From: Cesiribacter sp. SM1
Lineage (GTDB): Bacteria > Bacteroidota > Bacteroidia > Cytophagales > Cyclobacteriaceae
Reading direction: 5' to 3'
Length of the DNA stretch: 64,000 nt
Assembly: GCF_020178975.1 (NCBI RefSeq)
Contig: NZ_JAHXBU010000040.1
Location: 1 to 64,000, forward strand
This document shows positions 27,164 to 36,271 of the stretch, piece after piece. Position 1 is the first letter of the stretch; every line of letters starts with the position of its first letter. The notes beneath the pieces were generated by a model. It was given only the letters and a program-made list of their open reading frames with translations, searched no databases and was not told the DNA's origin. The position numbers and the translations under genes are program-made.

Positions 27164-27231
27164 CAGCCTCTACAACAGTTTGAATTTGGTTCTGCTAAAG
27201 ATCAGGGAACCTTGTTGAGGCTGATGGTATT
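27164..27231. other. Potential structured 5' region before GH127
   Basis: CAGCCTC (from about 27165) pairs with GAGGCTG (near 27217-27223). GGTTCTG with CAGGGAACC forms a second hairpin inside the enclosed sequence. It could be the terminator of the GH43 gene or a structured leader of the GH127 gene. No known riboswitch pattern was recognised. Confidence 0.3.
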
Positions 27232-27273
27232 TTACTTTCTAAATTCTTATATAACAATAATTTAAAGTTTGCT

Positions 27274-29676
27274 ATGAGTAGCAGGGCAGCAGTAATGAAG
27301 GGTGTAATGAGGGGCCTGCTGGTTTTACCGGTAGTGGTGGGAATCTGCGCCCTGGAAACTAAGGCACAGGATAAACCTGTAGAGCCCTTTCCCCTATCGG
27401 CCGTAAGGCTTTTAGACAGCCCCTTTAAGCAGGCCGAGCAAACAGATCTGGAATATATCTTTTCGCTCGAGACCGACAGGCTTCTGGCGCCCTTTCTTCG
27501 CGAAGCAGGCCTGCCCCCTAAAGCAAAGGGCTACGGCAACTGGGAGGCAACAGGTCTCGACGGGCACACAGCCGGCCACTACCTTAGCGCCCTCTCGCTT
27601 ATGTATGCTTCTACCGGCAACCAGCAGGTGCTGGAGCGCCTGAACTACATGCTGGGTGAGCTGAAAAGGGCACAGGATGCAAACGACAGGGGTTATATAG
27701 GGGGCATTCCGGGTGGCGAGGCCATGTGGCAGGAAATTGCCAGCGGTAAAATAGAGGCCGATAATTTTTCGCTGAACCAGAAGTGGGTGCCCTGGTACAA
27801 CATTCATAAGCTTTATGCCGGCCTGCGCGATGCTTATGTGTATGCCGGCAGTCAGCAGGCAAAAGACATGCTCATTAAGCTAAGCGACTGGAGCCTGCAG
27901 CTGGTATCAGGTTTAAGCGACCAGCAGATACAGCAAATGCTTACCGCAGAACATGGCGGCATGAACGAAGTTTTCGCTGATGTGGCTGCCATAACAGGAG
28001 ATCAGAAATACCTGGAGCTGGCCCGCAAGTTCTCCCATCAGAAGGTACTGCAGCCACTCCTGGCCGGGCAGGACCAGCTCACCGGCATGCACGCCAACAC
28101 CCAGATTCCTAAAGTAATAGGTTTTAAGCGTGTGGCAGAGGTAGCCAATGATGGGGCCTGGCAGGATGCTTCCCGCTTTTTTTGGGAAACAGTTGCCAAT
28201 AACCGCTCGGTTGCCATTGGTGGTAACAGTGTGCGCGAGCATTTTCATCCTGCAGATGATTTCACGCCCATGATCACAGACCGGGAAGGGCCGGAAACCT
28301 GCAATACCTATAACATGCTCCGGCTTTCGAAGATGCTCTACCAGACCAGCAGTGATCTGGACTACATCGCATTTTATGAAAGAGGCCTCTACAACCATAT
28401 ACTATCTTCGCAGCACCCAGAGGGAGGTTTCGTTTACTTCACCCCCATGCGCCCGCAGCATTACCGTGTGTACTCGCAGCCCCATCAGAGCTTCTGGTGC
28501 TGTGTTGGCTCCGGTCTGGAAAATCACGCCAAGTATGGCGAGCTTATCTATGCCCATACCGATAACGAGCTATATGTAAATCTTTTTATTCCTTCACAGC
28601 TCAACTGGCAGGAGCGGGGGCTAACGCTTACACAGCAAACCCGCTTTCCTCATGAGGAACAAACGCTGCTTACAGTGCAAAAAGCTAAAGCAGGCGCTTT
28701 TACCATGAAAATACGTTACCCCGAGTGGGTAGCCAATGGGGCTATGAAAGTGCAGGTGAATGGCAAAGACTTTAACGTACAGGCAGCACCGGGTACTTAT
28801 GTATCCATCAGCAGAAAATGGAAAAAAGGAGATAGGGTTGCTGTAACGCTGCCCATGCAGACCCGTTTGGAGCAGCTGCCGGATGGTTCGCCCTATTATG
28901 CCGTTATGCACGGACCACTGGTGATGGCTGCAAAAACAGGCACAGAAAACCTGGAGGGCCTGTTTGCAGATAGCAGCCGCATGGGCCACATAGCCAGTGG
29001 AGAACTGTATCCGCTGCAGGAGGCACCCCTTTTTGTAAGTGCCGACAAGGATATAGTATCAAAAATAAAGCCTGTAGCGGGCAAGCCCCTTACCTTCACA
29101 GCGGCCAGTCTTATCCATCAGCCCGAATACAAATCGCTGGAGCTAACGCCTTTCTACAACCTGCACGAGGCCCGCTATATGCTCTACTGGCAGCTGGTAA
29201 CACCCCGTGAGCTTGATAGCATTCAGCAGGCAACCCAGGCGCTGGAAAGGGAAAAGATGGTGCTGGAAAAGCAAACCATTGACCAGGTTGCTCCAGGTGA
29301 GCAACAACCCGAATCAGATCATTTCTTCAAAGCAGAGGGCACGGAGAGTGGCGTACACCAGAACCGGCACTGGCGCCATGCCACTGGCTGGTTCAGCTAC
29401 AACCTTAAAGATGAAAAAGGGGAAGCAGCCCTGCTGCGAATTACTTACTACGGCCAGGACAAAGACCGGAATTTTGATATACTGGTCAATAATACTAAAA
29501 TAGCAACGGTTAAGCTGGATGGCAGCCATGGCGATACGTTTTACACAGTAGATTACCCGATTCCGGCTGAGCTGGTGAAGCATGCACCTGATCATACACT
29601 GGTAACTAAATTTGTTGCCCACCAGGGCTCAGTAGCGGGTGGCATCTACTATGTACGCCTGATGAAGAAAGACTGA
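27274..29676 (+). CDS. GH127 beta-L-arabinofuranosidase
   Basis: This 800-residue secreted protein (leader to about residue 31, ETKAQ) belongs to GH127, formerly DUF1680, first characterised as HypBA1 of Bifidobacterium. The active-site pattern is complete. A glutamate lies in NSVREHF (general acid), and the probable zinc ligands are Glu341 and Cys343 in GPETCNTYN and Cys409-Cys410 in SFWCCVGSG; the first of the CC pair is the expected nucleophile. The front half is an (alpha/alpha) barrel and the rest is beta-sandwich domains. It should release beta-L-arabinofuranose, found on plant hydroxyproline-rich glycoproteins and rhamnogalacturonan-II, and so broadens the locus beyond alpha-linked arabinan. 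Confidence 0.92.
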   Translation: MSSRAAVMKGVMRGLLVLPVVVGICALETKAQDKPVEPFPLSAVRLLDSPFKQAEQTDLEYIFSLETDRLLAPFLREAGLPPKAKGYGNWEATGLDGHTAGHYLSALSLMYASTGNQQVLERLNYMLGELKRAQDANDRGYIGGIPGGEAMWQEIASGKIEADNFSLNQKWVPWYNIHKLYAGLRDAYVYAGSQQAKDMLIKLSDWSLQLVSGLSDQQIQQMLTAEHGGMNEVFADVAAITGDQKYLELARKFSHQKVLQPLLAGQDQLTGMHANTQIPKVIGFKRVAEVANDGAWQDASRFFWETVANNRSVAIGGNSVREHFHPADDFTPMITDREGPETCNTYNMLRLSKMLYQTSSDLDYIAFYERGLYNHILSSQHPEGGFVYFTPMRPQHYRVYSQPHQSFWCCVGSGLENHAKYGELIYAHTDNELYVNLFIPSQLNWQERGLTLTQQTRFPHEEQTLLTVQKAKAGAFTMKIRYPEWVANGAMKVQVNGKDFNVQAAPGTYVSISRKWKKGDRVAVTLPMQTRLEQLPDGSPYYAVMHGPLVMAAKTGTENLEGLFADSSRMGHIASGELYPLQEAPLFVSADKDIVSKIKPVAGKPLTFTAASLIHQPEYKSLELTPFYNLHEARYMLYWQLVTPRELDSIQQATQALEREKMVLEKQTIDQVAPGEQQPESDHFFKAEGTESGVHQNRHWRHATGWFSYNLKDEKGEAALLRITYYGQDKDRNFDILVNNTKIATVKLDGSHGDTFYTVDYPIPAELVKHAPDHTLVTKFVAHQGSVAGGIYYVRLMKKD

Positions 29677-29791
29677 TCGTCCTGGTTAGGCCTTTTATGT
29701 AGGCCGCCGGGGCTTGGGTACAAACAATAATATCCTAAGGATGCTGCTACAGTGGCTTAGGTAAATTTTGAGGCTCCCTAAAAAAGCAGAA

Positions 29792-30736
29792 ATGAGAAAG
29801 CTGATAGGTATTTATGTATTGCTGATGTTTTGTGCCTGTGCAGCGCAGGGGCAAAAAGCCTCGGGCGATGAGGTATTTATGTTCTCCTATTTTAAGGGCA
29901 ATGGAGATGGCCTGCACCTGGCCTGGAGCACCGATGGCTATACCTGGTCGGCTCTTAATAATGATGCCATTTTCCTGAAGCCCCAGGCAGGCAAAGATAA
30001 GCTTATGCGCGACCCCTGCATAATACGTGGTAAAGACCGCCGCTTTCACATGGTGTGGACAGTTAGCTGGAACGAGCGGGGCATTGGCTATGCAAGTTCA
30101 GAAGACCTGATTAAGTGGTCGGAGCAGCAGTATATTCCGGTAATGGAGCATGAGGCAGGAGCCAGAAATACCTGGGCACCCGAGCTCACCTATGATGAGG
30201 AGCGTGATGAGTACATCATTTACTGGGCCACCACCATCACAGGCCTCTACCCCGAAACACAATCGCAGGAGGAAAATGCCTACAACCACCGCATGTATTA
30301 CACCACCACAAAAGATTTCAAAACCTTTAGTGATACCAAACTCCTTTACGAACCAGGCTTTAATGTGATTGATGCCAGCATTGTAAAGGACAAAGGCCGG
30401 TATGTGATGTTCCTGAAAGATGAAACAAGAGAACCAGCTCAAAAGAACATCAGGATTGCAGAAAGCAAAGATGCACGCGGGCCTTACACTGCTGCCGGTG
30501 CCCCCATTACGGGTAACTATTGGGCCGAAGGGCCAACTACCTTAAAACTCGGCAATACCTGGCTTGTATATTTTGATAAATACAGGGACCATAAAATGGG
30601 AGCAGTGCAGTCAACTGATCTGAAAAGCTGGACGGATGTATCTGATCAGATCTCTTTTCCGGAGGGCATGCGCCATGGCAGCATATTTAAAGTAAGCAAA
30701 GCCCACTTCGATAAGCTTAAGAGCATAGAGCAATAA
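29792..30736 (+). CDS. GH43-like secreted glycosidase
   Basis: This 314-residue protein starts best at ATG 29792, giving a leader (MRKLIGIYVLLMFCACAAQGQ). An in-frame ATG at 29768 is less leader-like. It is a five-bladed propeller of the GH43/GH32 type, with MRDPCIIRG supplying the Asp base, NVIDASIVKD the second Asp and YWAEGPTTLKLG the Glu acid. Similar proteins are usually annotated as arabinosidase or family 43. Its specificity cannot be inferred from motifs. It is the last enzyme of the locus and is followed by a terminator. Confidence 0.78.
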   Translation: MRKLIGIYVLLMFCACAAQGQKASGDEVFMFSYFKGNGDGLHLAWSTDGYTWSALNNDAIFLKPQAGKDKLMRDPCIIRGKDRRFHMVWTVSWNERGIGYASSEDLIKWSEQQYIPVMEHEAGARNTWAPELTYDEERDEYIIYWATTITGLYPETQSQEENAYNHRMYYTTTKDFKTFSDTKLLYEPGFNVIDASIVKDKGRYVMFLKDETREPAQKNIRIAESKDARGPYTAAGAPITGNYWAEGPTTLKLGNTWLVYFDKYRDHKMGAVQSTDLKSWTDVSDQISFPEGMRHGSIFKVSKAHFDKLKSIEQ

Positions 30737-30778
30737 AGCCTGAGGGCGTATCCTTCTAATAACGCAACTATTTGTTAA

Positions 30779-30799
30779 CCCGGGCTGCTTTTGCCCGGG
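30779..30799. terminator. Terminator at the end of the arabinose locus
   Basis: CCCGGGC (30779-30785) pairs with GCCCGGG (30793-30799) across TGCTTTT. It lies between the GH43-like gene and a convergent small gene and could serve either strand. Confidence 0.6.
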
Positions 30800-30832
30800 C
30801 TACTAACAGCTTTATGGCGACTTGGATTAGAC

Positions 30833-31153
30833 TTACCAAAGGTTGGCCGGCTGGTCTTTACGTTCCAGCCACAGTTTAAAGTCCTCACGGCTGAGGTTTT
30901 CTTCCATATAGTTGAACATATCCTGCTGGCGTATTGCCATAAAATAGCGACGAAAGTCTATAGAATGTTTACCTCTTTCATAGCCCAGCAGCTGGTACTG
31001 CCTGCTTATGATCTCAGGCAGGGAGTTAAGCCAGCCTTCATAATCTTGTTCTGATGGAGAGGAGCGCTGTACCTGGTAATAAGAGAATGCCACTTCACCT
31101 ATGTGGAGGATTCTCTGGAAATCTACGTCAGCAATAAGAGTATTGGCTTGCAT
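30833..31153 (-). CDS. Small conserved-looking hypothetical protein
   Basis: This 106-residue soluble protein is rich in charged and aromatic residues, with no signal peptide or membrane segment. Codon use looks like that of real genes, and the frame has a clean start (MQANTLIADVDF) and stop. It faces the arabinose locus end to end. I do not recognise the family. The regular helical pattern (YEGWLNSLPEIISRQYQLL) suggests an all-alpha fold. Confidence 0.6.
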   Translation of the reverse strand: MQANTLIADVDFQRILHIGEVAFSYYQVQRSSPSEQDYEGWLNSLPEIISRQYQLLGYERGKHSIDFRRYFMAIRQQDMFNYMEENLSREDFKLWLERKDQPANLW

Positions 31154-31566
31154 AAAGAGGTTGGTAGTAAAATTGAATTGACAATATTGCTTTTTCAGAA
31201 GGGAAAAAGCATGTCAAGTCAGGGGGCACCATCACATGCGTAAGTTCTAAAGATAAATGGGTGGCAGCAGTTGCCCCGCAGCCCCGCTTTTCTGCTGTTG
31301 GGCTGCAACGGCTTCGTTTTACCTCATCTGCAACTTTATGTTTTCTGCAATTTTAACAGGTTTAATAAGAATTGCTTAAACCAATGCAGCAGCGTTATTA
31401 TTATATACGCCACTAGGGCTGCCCCGGATTGCCCTTGCTTTTTCAGCCACAGTAAGTTTCAATCATCAGTGCGTAAAAACCAGGGCTGGGTTCAGGTATT
31501 TAAGCAATCGATAGAATTGCTGGGGCATAATGCTTTTATTCCTTACCTCAAATAGAGCTGTTTTAC
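31154..31566. other. Intergenic region without recognised features
   Basis: About 410 bases separate the small hypothetical gene from the DUF4199 gene. A plus-strand frame of 94 codons (31271-31555) has no family resemblance and poor composition. I see no strong hairpin. A partial match to the LacI-type palindrome (GCAATCGAT at 31504) is probably chance. Confidence 0.5.
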
Positions 31567-32061
31567 CTAAGGATGCCGGTATCTCATAAAAAAGGAAAGT
31601 ATGGCAGATACCACGGCCCCGCCCAGCAATGCTCCTCCAATTGACTGTAAAAGGTAAGATTCCATGCTAAAGTAGGCTTCTGCCTCGCGGCGTGCCACCA
31701 GCACATCAACACCCTGGGCAAGCGCCCTGCTCTCGGCATAGGTAATCATGTTGCTGAAAAAATCAGGGTTTACCCAGGTATGAAATACCCATTGTCCCAC
31801 AACCCCAAAAACAGCAGCTACACCAGAAATGCATAAGCCAGTGATCAGGCCTTTGCTAAAATTAAAGTCGCGGGGTGCTTTAAGCTTTTCTTCACGCAGG
31901 CCATAGTACAGGCAAATGAGGGGTATTAACAGCGCCAGTAATGTAATTACCGGGTGAAAGGCAATATAATCTGTTTGAATACCTACCACATACTCCAGAC
32001 TTATCCATAAAAAAGTTAAAAGAGCTGTTAAAAATCCCCACTTCAGTGCTGTTTTAGCCAT
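31567..32061 (-). CDS. DUF4199 membrane protein
   Basis: This 164-residue inner-membrane protein has four hydrophobic segments (near residues 8-27, 38-55, 75-95 and 140-158). It matches the DUF4199 family, common in Bacteroidetes and of unknown function; 'KWGFLTALLTFLWISLEYV' and 'LICLYYGLREEK' resemble family members. It is a single gene, divergent from the small membrane gene at 32195. Confidence 0.72.
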   Translation of the reverse strand: MAKTALKWGFLTALLTFLWISLEYVVGIQTDYIAFHPVITLLALLIPLICLYYGLREEKLKAPRDFNFSKGLITGLCISGVAAVFGVVGQWVFHTWVNPDFFSNMITYAESRALAQGVDVLVARREAEAYFSMESYLLQSIGGALLGGAVVSAILSFFMRYRHP

Positions 32062-32194
32062 AGTAATTTTCTCTTAAAATAGATACAATATTTTATATGA
32101 AAAGTTTAAAAATTTAGCATTTGTGCCTACTTTTGTTTAAGTATTAGCCAAAGCGTTCAATTCTCTTTACCTCTGCATCCATTCAGCCTACGCC

Positions 32195-32377
32195 ATGAAC
32201 CTGCGCCTTCTTCAGCTGCTCCTGATTATACTGGCATCTGTACTGCTTGGAGTAATCATCACCTTTTCACTTTTTTATGTTACAGACCCAAAGCTGGTAA
32301 CAGGCAGTGCAGTTTTTATCCTGGCGCTCTTACTCTTCCTGGCAATACAATTGCGCGAAATAAAGGCAGAGCAATAA
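32195..32377 (+). CDS. Small two-helix membrane protein
   Basis: This 60-residue protein has two strong hydrophobic segments (residues 5-29 and 36-53) and a short charged tail (REIKAEQ). The start codon follows a plausible leader. I do not recognise the family, though its composition and position ahead of the M1 peptidase look real. There is no obvious link to the neighbouring genes. Confidence 0.5.
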   Translation: MNLRLLQLLLIILASVLLGVIITFSLFYVTDPKLVTGSAVFILALLLFLAIQLREIKAEQ

Positions 32378-32486
32378 CAACTGTTCTAAGCCGTTTCCTG
32401 TTTGGAAGATAGTTTATCCCTATATTTTGGATAATATATCTTTTTGTAGCTTATTTTAAGCTTTTACAAACCGTACAGGAATCACA

Positions 32487-34358
32487 ATGAATAAACCTTT
32501 TCTGATCACTTCGCTGCTATGCCTGCTGCAAGTAGTTGCAACAGCACAGCCCGATCGCTGGCAACAGCGGGCGGAATACACAATGGCAGTAGAAATGGAT
32601 GTTACGACCAATCGTTATACCGGCACCCAAAAGCTGGTGTACCACAATAACTCACCCGATACACTCAACAGGGTTTTTTACCACCTCTACTTTAATGCAT
32701 TTCAGCCGGGTAGCGAAATGGATACACGCTCCCGCACCATAGAAGACCCGGACCCACGGGTGGGCAGCCGTATCAATGCCCTTAAGCCAGATGAAATCGG
32801 CTATCTGCATGCCCAGTCGCTGGAGCAGGATGGAAAGGCGGTTGAATTTACCGAAGAAGGAACAATACTGGTTGTAAACCTGGCCAGCCCGTTGCTGCCA
32901 GGCAACAGCACTACCCTTGATATGCGCTTCGAAGGCCAGGTGCCCCTGCAGATTCGCCGCTCCGGCCGCGATAACAACGAGGGTATTCGCTATACCATGA
33001 CGCAGTGGTACCCCAAGCTGGCTGAGTACGACTATGAAGGCTGGCACCCCAATGCATACATAGGCCGTGAGTTTTATGGTGTATGGGGCGATTTTGATGT
33101 AAAGATTACCCTGGATGGCAAATATGTGGTAGGTGCCACCGGTTACCTGCAAAACCCTCAGGAAGTAGGCCATGGCTATGCGCCGGGCACCAAGCAGCCA
33201 AAGCTTAAAAAAGGTCAGAAATTAACCTGGCACTTTGTTGCGCCTAATGTACATGATTTTGCATGGGCGGCAGATCCCGATTATGTACACGACATGGTGC
33301 AGGTGCCAGATGGTCCTGTGCTGCACTTCTTTTACCAGAACGACCCTGCCTATGCCGCTACCTGGAAGCAGATGCAGCCCCTGGCCGTAAGGGCTTTTCA
33401 GATCATGAACCGCGACTTTGGTGTTTATCCCTACGAGCAGTACTCCTTTATTCAGGGGGGCGATGGCGGTATGGAATATCCTATGGCTACCATGATTACG
33501 GGTAAAAGAAACCTGCAGAGCCTGGTAGGCGTTGCCGTGCATGAGGCAGTACACAGCTGGTACCAGATGGTGCTGGGCACCAACGAAAGCCTCTATGCCT
33601 GGATGGACGAAGGCTTCACCACCTATGCTTCTGATCATGTTATGGATATACTTTTCGATCAGAACAAGGAAAATCCGCACACAGCAAGCATCCAGTCCTA
33701 TATTGGCCTGGCCAGGAGCAATCAGCAGGAGCCCCTTACCACTCATGCCGATCGTTATAAAAGAAACCGCACCTACGGCATAAACTCATACTCTAAAGGC
33801 GCCGTGCTTTTAAGCCAGCTAAGCTACGTAATGGGGCATGAGCAGATGATGGAGGGCATGCGCCGCTATTACAATACCTGGAAGTTCAAGCACCCCAACC
33901 CAACCGACTTTAAGCGGGTGATGGAAAAAACCTCAGGCCTGGAGCTTGACTGGCTCTTCCTGGAATGGGTAGGTACTATCAACACCATTGACTATGCCGT
34001 TCGCGCTGTAGAAGCTGCCGAAGATGGCAAAACCAGGGTGCGCCTGCAGCGTGTAGGTGAGCTGCCCATGCCTGTAGACCTGGTTGTAACCTATGCCGAT
34101 GGCAGCAAAGAATTGTTTTACATACCACTGCGCATGATGTGGGGAGAAAAACAGGAAGACCTGGGAATGCCCCGCACGCTGGCTGCAGACTGGCCCTGGG
34201 TATACCAGGATTATGAATTTGCCATCAGCAGGCCGCTTGCTGAAATAAAGCAGGTGGAAATTGATCCCAGTGGCCGCCTGGCCGATACCGACCGAACCAA
34301 CAACCAGTGGTCATCAGCACCTGCAAGCAACAGCAACCCACAACCTAAAGCGCCGTAA
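32487..34358 (+). CDS. M1-family metallopeptidase
   Basis: This 623-residue secreted aminopeptidase-type enzyme has a signal peptide to about residue 21 (VATAQ). The zinc site is exact for family M1: HEAVH at residues 352-356 and Glu375 in WMDEGFTTYA, 18 residues later. 'GGDGGMEYPMATMI' just upstream corresponds to the GxMEN-type exopeptidase motif in divergent form. The N-terminal domain is the usual beta saddle. It is probably periplasmic and trims peptides. The gene ends inside its own terminator. Confidence 0.92.
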   Translation: MNKPFLITSLLCLLQVVATAQPDRWQQRAEYTMAVEMDVTTNRYTGTQKLVYHNNSPDTLNRVFYHLYFNAFQPGSEMDTRSRTIEDPDPRVGSRINALKPDEIGYLHAQSLEQDGKAVEFTEEGTILVVNLASPLLPGNSTTLDMRFEGQVPLQIRRSGRDNNEGIRYTMTQWYPKLAEYDYEGWHPNAYIGREFYGVWGDFDVKITLDGKYVVGATGYLQNPQEVGHGYAPGTKQPKLKKGQKLTWHFVAPNVHDFAWAADPDYVHDMVQVPDGPVLHFFYQNDPAYAATWKQMQPLAVRAFQIMNRDFGVYPYEQYSFIQGGDGGMEYPMATMITGKRNLQSLVGVAVHEAVHSWYQMVLGTNESLYAWMDEGFTTYASDHVMDILFDQNKENPHTASIQSYIGLARSNQQEPLTTHADRYKRNRTYGINSYSKGAVLLSQLSYVMGHEQMMEGMRRYYNTWKFKHPNPTDFKRVMEKTSGLELDWLFLEWVGTINTIDYAVRAVEAAEDGKTRVRLQRVGELPMPVDLVVTYADGSKELFYIPLRMMWGEKQEDLGMPRTLAADWPWVYQDYEFAISRPLAEIKQVEIDPSGRLADTDRTNNQWSSAPASNSNPQPKAP

Positions 34359-34371
34359 GGCGCTTTTTTTT
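34347..34371 (+). terminator. Intrinsic terminator overlapping the M1 peptidase stop codon
   Basis: AAAGCGCC (34347-34354) pairs with GGCGCTTT (34359-34366) and is followed by a run of T. The loop is GTAA, a GNRA-type tetraloop, and holds the stop codon TAA (34356-34358). The left arm encodes the last residues of the protein. Confidence 0.92.
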
Positions 34372-34574
34372 GTCTGCTTAGCTGCTCATCACGAACAGCT
34401 AATTGTCGCTGGGGCTGTATAGTGTTAGCGTTAGGCTGCTTAAGTGCGGAAAGTGTTTGGAACAGCAGGCCCGGTAAATAGTTTTTATTACAAGGGCGCC
34501 TGATTTTCGCTGCACAATTCAGCCACAAACAGAATTTTACAACCTAAACATGATGTATACGGCCCGCCTGAGCT

Positions 34575-35447
34575 ATGAAAAAGTATAATAGCCTGCTGGA
34601 AGACCAGCTGCAGAAACATCTTCCTTCTGCTCCGGCTGCTGATCTGGAACCACTCCTGGAAGCAATTAGTAAGTCTTACGACCATTTTGAACAAGAGCGT
34701 GAATTAATAGAACACGATAAAGACCTGAATTCAAAAGAACTCCTGGAAGCTAATGAAGAACTGAAGAAGACAAATTCGGAGCTGGACCGCTTTGTTTACA
34801 GCGTATCGCACGACCTTCGGGCGCCTATTACCTCAGTACTGGGTCTTATTCAAATTACAAGAAATGAGCAGGACCCCGAAGTGCGGGCACAGTATTTTAT
34901 GCTCATGGAGAGCAGCCTTCGCCGACTGGATAATTTTATTCATGATATCATAGATTATTCGCGCAATAACCGGCTTGAGAGCAAGCCGGAGGCTATTAAT
35001 TTTGATGAGCTTACGGAAGAAGTTGCCGCCAGCCTGCGCTTTATGCCCGATGCCGATATTATAGCGCTTACTAAAGACTTTTCAGCAGAAATTCCCTTTT
35101 ATACCGATCGGCAGCGGCTAAAGGTAATTTTAACGAACCTCATCAGCAATGCTGTACGATACTACAACCCCAGGCAGGATAATCCCTATATCCTGTTCAG
35201 GGTAAGAACCAGCGAGGAAAGTGCCTCTCTGGAAGTATCAGACAATGGCATTGGTATTGAAGAAGAATACCTGCCCCGGATTTTCGATATGTTTTTCAGA
35301 GCACACCAGGAGTCTAAAGGCAGTGGCCTGGGGCTTTATATTGTAAAAGAAACGGTAATGAAGCTTGGGGGCGAAATAAATGTAAGCTCTACCTTTGGAG
35401 AGGGTACCAGCTTTGCCATTACCCTGCCAAATAAAAGGCCACAGTAG
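34575..35447 (+). CDS. Sensor-less histidine kinase
   Basis: This 290-residue cytoplasmic kinase has an N-terminal coiled coil (about residues 35-70, EQERELIEHDKDLNSKELLE and following), then a HisKA domain with the phospho-acceptor His79 in SVSHDLRAPIT. An HATPase domain follows with N box (NLISNAVRYYN), G1 (DNGIGIE) and G2 (GSGLGLYIVKE). No membrane segment, PAS or receiver domain is present, so signal input must come from a partner. No response regulator is adjacent. Such orphan kinases are common in Cytophagales. Confidence 0.9.
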   Translation: MKKYNSLLEDQLQKHLPSAPAADLEPLLEAISKSYDHFEQERELIEHDKDLNSKELLEANEELKKTNSELDRFVYSVSHDLRAPITSVLGLIQITRNEQDPEVRAQYFMLMESSLRRLDNFIHDIIDYSRNNRLESKPEAINFDELTEEVAASLRFMPDADIIALTKDFSAEIPFYTDRQRLKVILTNLISNAVRYYNPRQDNPYILFRVRTSEESASLEVSDNGIGIEEEYLPRIFDMFFRAHQESKGSGLGLYIVKETVMKLGGEINVSSTFGEGTSFAITLPNKRPQ

Positions 35448-35524
35448 TGCAATCTGCTCTACTCTACTCTCTAACTCTCTTTGCTATAACTATCAGATAA
35501 GATAAGAGACTATGGTAATGAGCC

Positions 35525-36271
35525 TTAGCCTATAAACTCCGTCATTGCAGCAAGAAAAGCCCCGCCTAAGCTTACCAGTAATTTGTGCAGGTTAAAATTA
35601 TGCTCAGGGCTGTTCTCAAAAAAGATGGTTGTGCTGATGTGTAAAAAGCTACCTGCCACCAGGGGATAGATCCAGTGGGTCATAATATCCCAGCCGGCCT
35701 TATCGCTCTGGATAATTTCACTTACCACCAGCCCCGCCGGAGAAGCCAGGGCAAAGATTACCAGGAAGGCAATGGCCAGCCAACGTTTGTGTAACTGGTG
35801 CAGCAGTACCGACATAAGCGCAAAAGCAGCCGGTGCTTTGTGCAGTACAATGCCTGCCAGCAGGGTGTCGGTCTGGTGGGCGTGCCCGGTATCAGTAGGG
35901 TGGAGCAGCAGGGTGCCCTCCAGAAAAGCATGGATGCAAAGGGCTATGAGTAAGGTAGCCGGTGTTATACCATGGTGGTGGTGATCACTGCCTGCTCCAT
36001 GCAGGTGCCCGTGTTCTACACCTCCCGATAAATATTCCAGAAACAACTGTAAAAAGAAGCCAGCCAGTACCAGAACACCCACATTACTGCTGCTGGCCCC
36101 AGAGCTGCGCATAAGCTCAGGCATAAGGTGCACAACAGTAATGGCAAAGAGGTAGGAGCCTGCAAAAACCAGCATCAGCTTGTATACCCTGCCCTCCAGC
36201 ACTGGTATCCAGAGTACGGCTACGCCTCCTAAAATGGCAGTAACAAACAGGATGAGTATATACGTTAGCAC
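35525..36271 (-). CDS. ZIP-family metal transporter
   Basis: This 248-residue inner-membrane protein has about eight hydrophobic segments and a histidine-rich loop (HGHLHGAGSDHHHHG, about residues 88-102) typical of ZIP zinc/divalent-metal importers. Helices with 'HLMPELM', 'CIHAFLEGTLLL' and 'VLHKAPAAFALM' supply the metal-binding His and Glu of the ZIP core. Its start overlaps the stop of the methyltransferase gene upstream by seven bases, so the two are co-translated. Confidence 0.88.
   Translation of the reverse strand: MLTYILILFVTAILGGVAVLWIPVLEGRVYKLMLVFAGSYLFAITVVHLMPELMRSSGASSSNVGVLVLAGFFLQLFLEYLSGGVEHGHLHGAGSDHHHHGITPATLLIALCIHAFLEGTLLLHPTDTGHAHQTDTLLAGIVLHKAPAAFALMSVLLHQLHKRWLAIAFLVIFALASPAGLVVSEIIQSDKAGWDIMTHWIYPLVAGSFLHISTTIFFENSPEHNFNLHKLLVSLGGAFLAAMTEFIG

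Noticed and set aside
31504-31512. Partial LacI-type palindrome GCAATCGAT
   Set aside because: Only one half fits and it is not in a plausible promoter position.
31271-31555. A 94-codon plus-strand frame in an otherwise empty region
   Set aside because: It has no recognisable domain, an unusual composition, and no supporting start signal.
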